DNA of 32,208 nucleotides, from positions 1-32,208 of the forward strand of contig JAFDTZ010000003.1 in assembly GCA_019594305.1 (NCBI GenBank), read 5' to 3'. The notes under the pieces are model-generated. The model was not told the DNA's origin. It saw only the letters and a list, made by a program, of their open reading frames with translations, and did not search any database. Made by a program: the position numbers and the translations under genes. The number at the start of each line of letters is the position of its first letter. The stretch's first letter is position 1. The DNA is from Thermoplasmata archaeon (GTDB lineage: Archaea > Thermoplasmatota > Thermoplasmata > Halarchaeoplasmatales > Halarchaeoplasmataceae). This document shows positions 31,349 to 32,208 of the stretch, piece by piece.

Positions 31349-31880
31349 CTCAACTTCGTTTCGTGTCCCATTCGGGATTTGAAAACACGTGGGAACAAGT
31401 TTCCACTACTCACAAATTTTCGCTGAAAATTTGTTCGTCCCGCTGGGTGAGTTTAATTTGATAAACGAGCTATTAGAAAGCGCCAGCTTTGTTATTGGTC
31501 CATTAAAACTTTTTTTAGTGGACATCGAAAAGTTCGTTAGATCTTTTGGAGGGGTCCATTTATTTTCGAAGAAAATCAATGGGCACAGAGAATGCGATAG
31601 CTTTCTTTGGGGTCCACTCCACTATGTTTCGTGTCCTCATCGGGATTTTTCAACTCGTTGGAATTATAAATTCCACTTGCTCACAAAACATAGTTTTGTT
31701 CAACAATGGGGGACACGTTTCCCACGGTCACAAATTTTCGGTGAAAATTTGTTGTAAACTGGAATCGCTGATTCCAGTAATTCACAAATCGAGAACGATT
31801 TGTTCGTCCCGCTGGGCGAGTTTCCACATGTAAACGAGCTATTTGAGAGAGCATCTGATTTTGATAGACCAAATACCCAG
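31349..31880. repeat. Array of short hairpins with tRNA 3'-end fragments
   Basis: A stretch of about 530 bases with no convincing gene. It holds at least nine short hairpins: 31389-31406, 31412-31434, 31498-31523, 31556-31582, 31659-31675, 31683-31699, 31730-31752, 31758-31778 and 31784-31803. Two stem types mostly alternate, GGAA/TTCC and CACAAA/TTTG. Between them are partial copies of the tRNA 3' end: TCCCGCTGGG at 31438 and 31807, and GGTCCA at 31497, 31553 and 31612. Two larger blocks, starting near 31341 and 31611, align along most of their length. Overlapping ORFs here look spurious. Confidence 0.7.
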
Positions 31881-31901
31881 TTCATGAAAAAAGAAAGGGC
31901 G

Positions 31902-32117
31902 TTAGCTTCTTCTATGTCCAAGGAAAAAGATAACCCAGATGTAGTACCCTGCAATCACAGCAATCACTCCGAAAAGATGCAAAAAGAAGTATCCTATGAC
32001 CAGTGAAATCAACCATACCCAACGATATTTACTTTCTACTCTCCTTCTGGTCATGTCCCAAGACAGCCAAAACAGTACAATTAACGCCAAGATGAGGTCT
32101 AATATTTGATAAAGCAT
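31902..32117 (-). CDS. Small two-helix membrane protein
   Basis: A 71-residue protein with two hydrophobic segments (about 4-20 and 35-63) separated by a basic loop (MTRRRVESKYR). No family recognised. On the minus strand a TATA-like element (TTTAATACATAG, about 32140-32152) lies about 25 bases before the ATG at 32117. A gene of unknown function ends ten bases upstream, so co-transcription is also possible. Membrane topology is clear; function is unknown. Confidence 0.6.
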   Translation of the reverse strand: MLYQILDLILALIVLFWLSWDMTRRRVESKYRWVWLISLVIGYFFLHLFGVIAVIAGYYIWVIFFLGHRRS

Positions 32118-32126
32118 ATTCTTAAC

Positions 32127-32207
32127 TCACTTTTTTCTATGTATTAAACGATGTGCAACATATTCGAGAAAATCTCTGCCTTCAGAATGTAATTCTACGG
32201 CATTTAA
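32127..32207 (-). CDS. C-terminal end of a gene running off the right edge
   Basis: On the minus strand one frame is open from the window edge to a TGA at 32129-32127. It encodes 26 residues including AVELHSEGRDFLEYVAHRL and a basic end. The composition is protein-like and it is followed after nine bases by the small membrane-protein gene in the same direction. Too short to assign. Confidence 0.4.
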   Translation of the reverse strand, partial: LNAVELHSEGRDFLEYVAHRLIHRKK

Positions 32208-32208
32208 C

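Noticed and set aside
31349..31816. CRISPR array or retron non-coding RNA in the hairpin region
   Set aside because: Repeats are unequal in length and spacing, there are no uniform spacers, and no cas or reverse transcriptase gene is present.
31389..31954. Several overlapping ORFs on both strands downstream of tRNA-Ala
   Set aside because: They run through hairpins and tRNA-end repeats, lack ribosome sites or promoters, and repeated peptide bits simply translate the repeats.

Overview
The window is archaeal. It encodes archaeal-type EF-1 alpha and ribosomal protein S10, a cysteine-type Thi4, an archaeal RecJ-like DHH nuclease and a tRNA-Ala(TGC) without encoded CCA. Many genes have an A/T-rich TATA element 22-35 bp before a start codon with almost no leader. 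The mixture of an archaeal core with NAD-dependent LigA, PolX, kynureninase and MetY suggests a Thermoplasmatota-like euryarchaeon. That placement is inference from gene content, not from phylogeny.

Layout. 1-5135: a polytopic membrane protein, a cupin with a possible small upstream ORF, kynureninase, a MOT1-type molybdate/sulfate transporter, a metallo-beta-lactamase-fold protein, and a lone hypC preceded by two tandem operator-like repeats. 5552-14113: a sulfur block with MetY, a cysteine-bearing XRE-type regulator, an operon of CBS-like synthase, methyltransferase and cystathionine lyase, and then Thi4, a DUF6775-like protein, a ThiF/MoeB-like E1 and a SufS-like desulfurase. Four promoters here share the box CCGTTATATT inside more or less palindromic sites. 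14165-15708: a HEPN gene with a frameshifted, shortened MNT partner, and a standalone ThiI-type PP-loop protein with a small partner. 15876-23002: DNA repair (PolX overlapping LigA, and a convergent RecJ-like nuclease). Between LigA and RecJ lies a scarred segment with small proteins, a RelB/RelE-type toxin-antitoxin pair and degraded copies of the ligA and recJ ends. 23109-28689: a winged-helix/STAND/TPR regulator with a HypE-like protein, a zinc-ribbon membrane protein, ThiE, ThiL, and then a GNAT acetyltransferase. 29315-30954: EF-1 alpha and S10. 31030-31880: a non-coding region around tRNA-Ala packed with short hairpins and partial copies of the tRNA ends. The right edge holds a small membrane protein and the tail of another gene.

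How the genes fit together. MetY can turn sulfide and an activated homoserine into homocysteine. The CBS-like enzyme and the lyase can then make cysteine from homocysteine and serine, with a YrrT-like methyltransferase between them. The desulfurase, E1-like protein and Thi4 would move sulfur into cofactors, and ThiE and ThiL complete thiamine diphosphate synthesis. The shared operator and the regulator encoded among these genes suggest one sulfur- or Fe-S-responsive regulon. The least explained structure is the hairpin array around tRNA-Ala.
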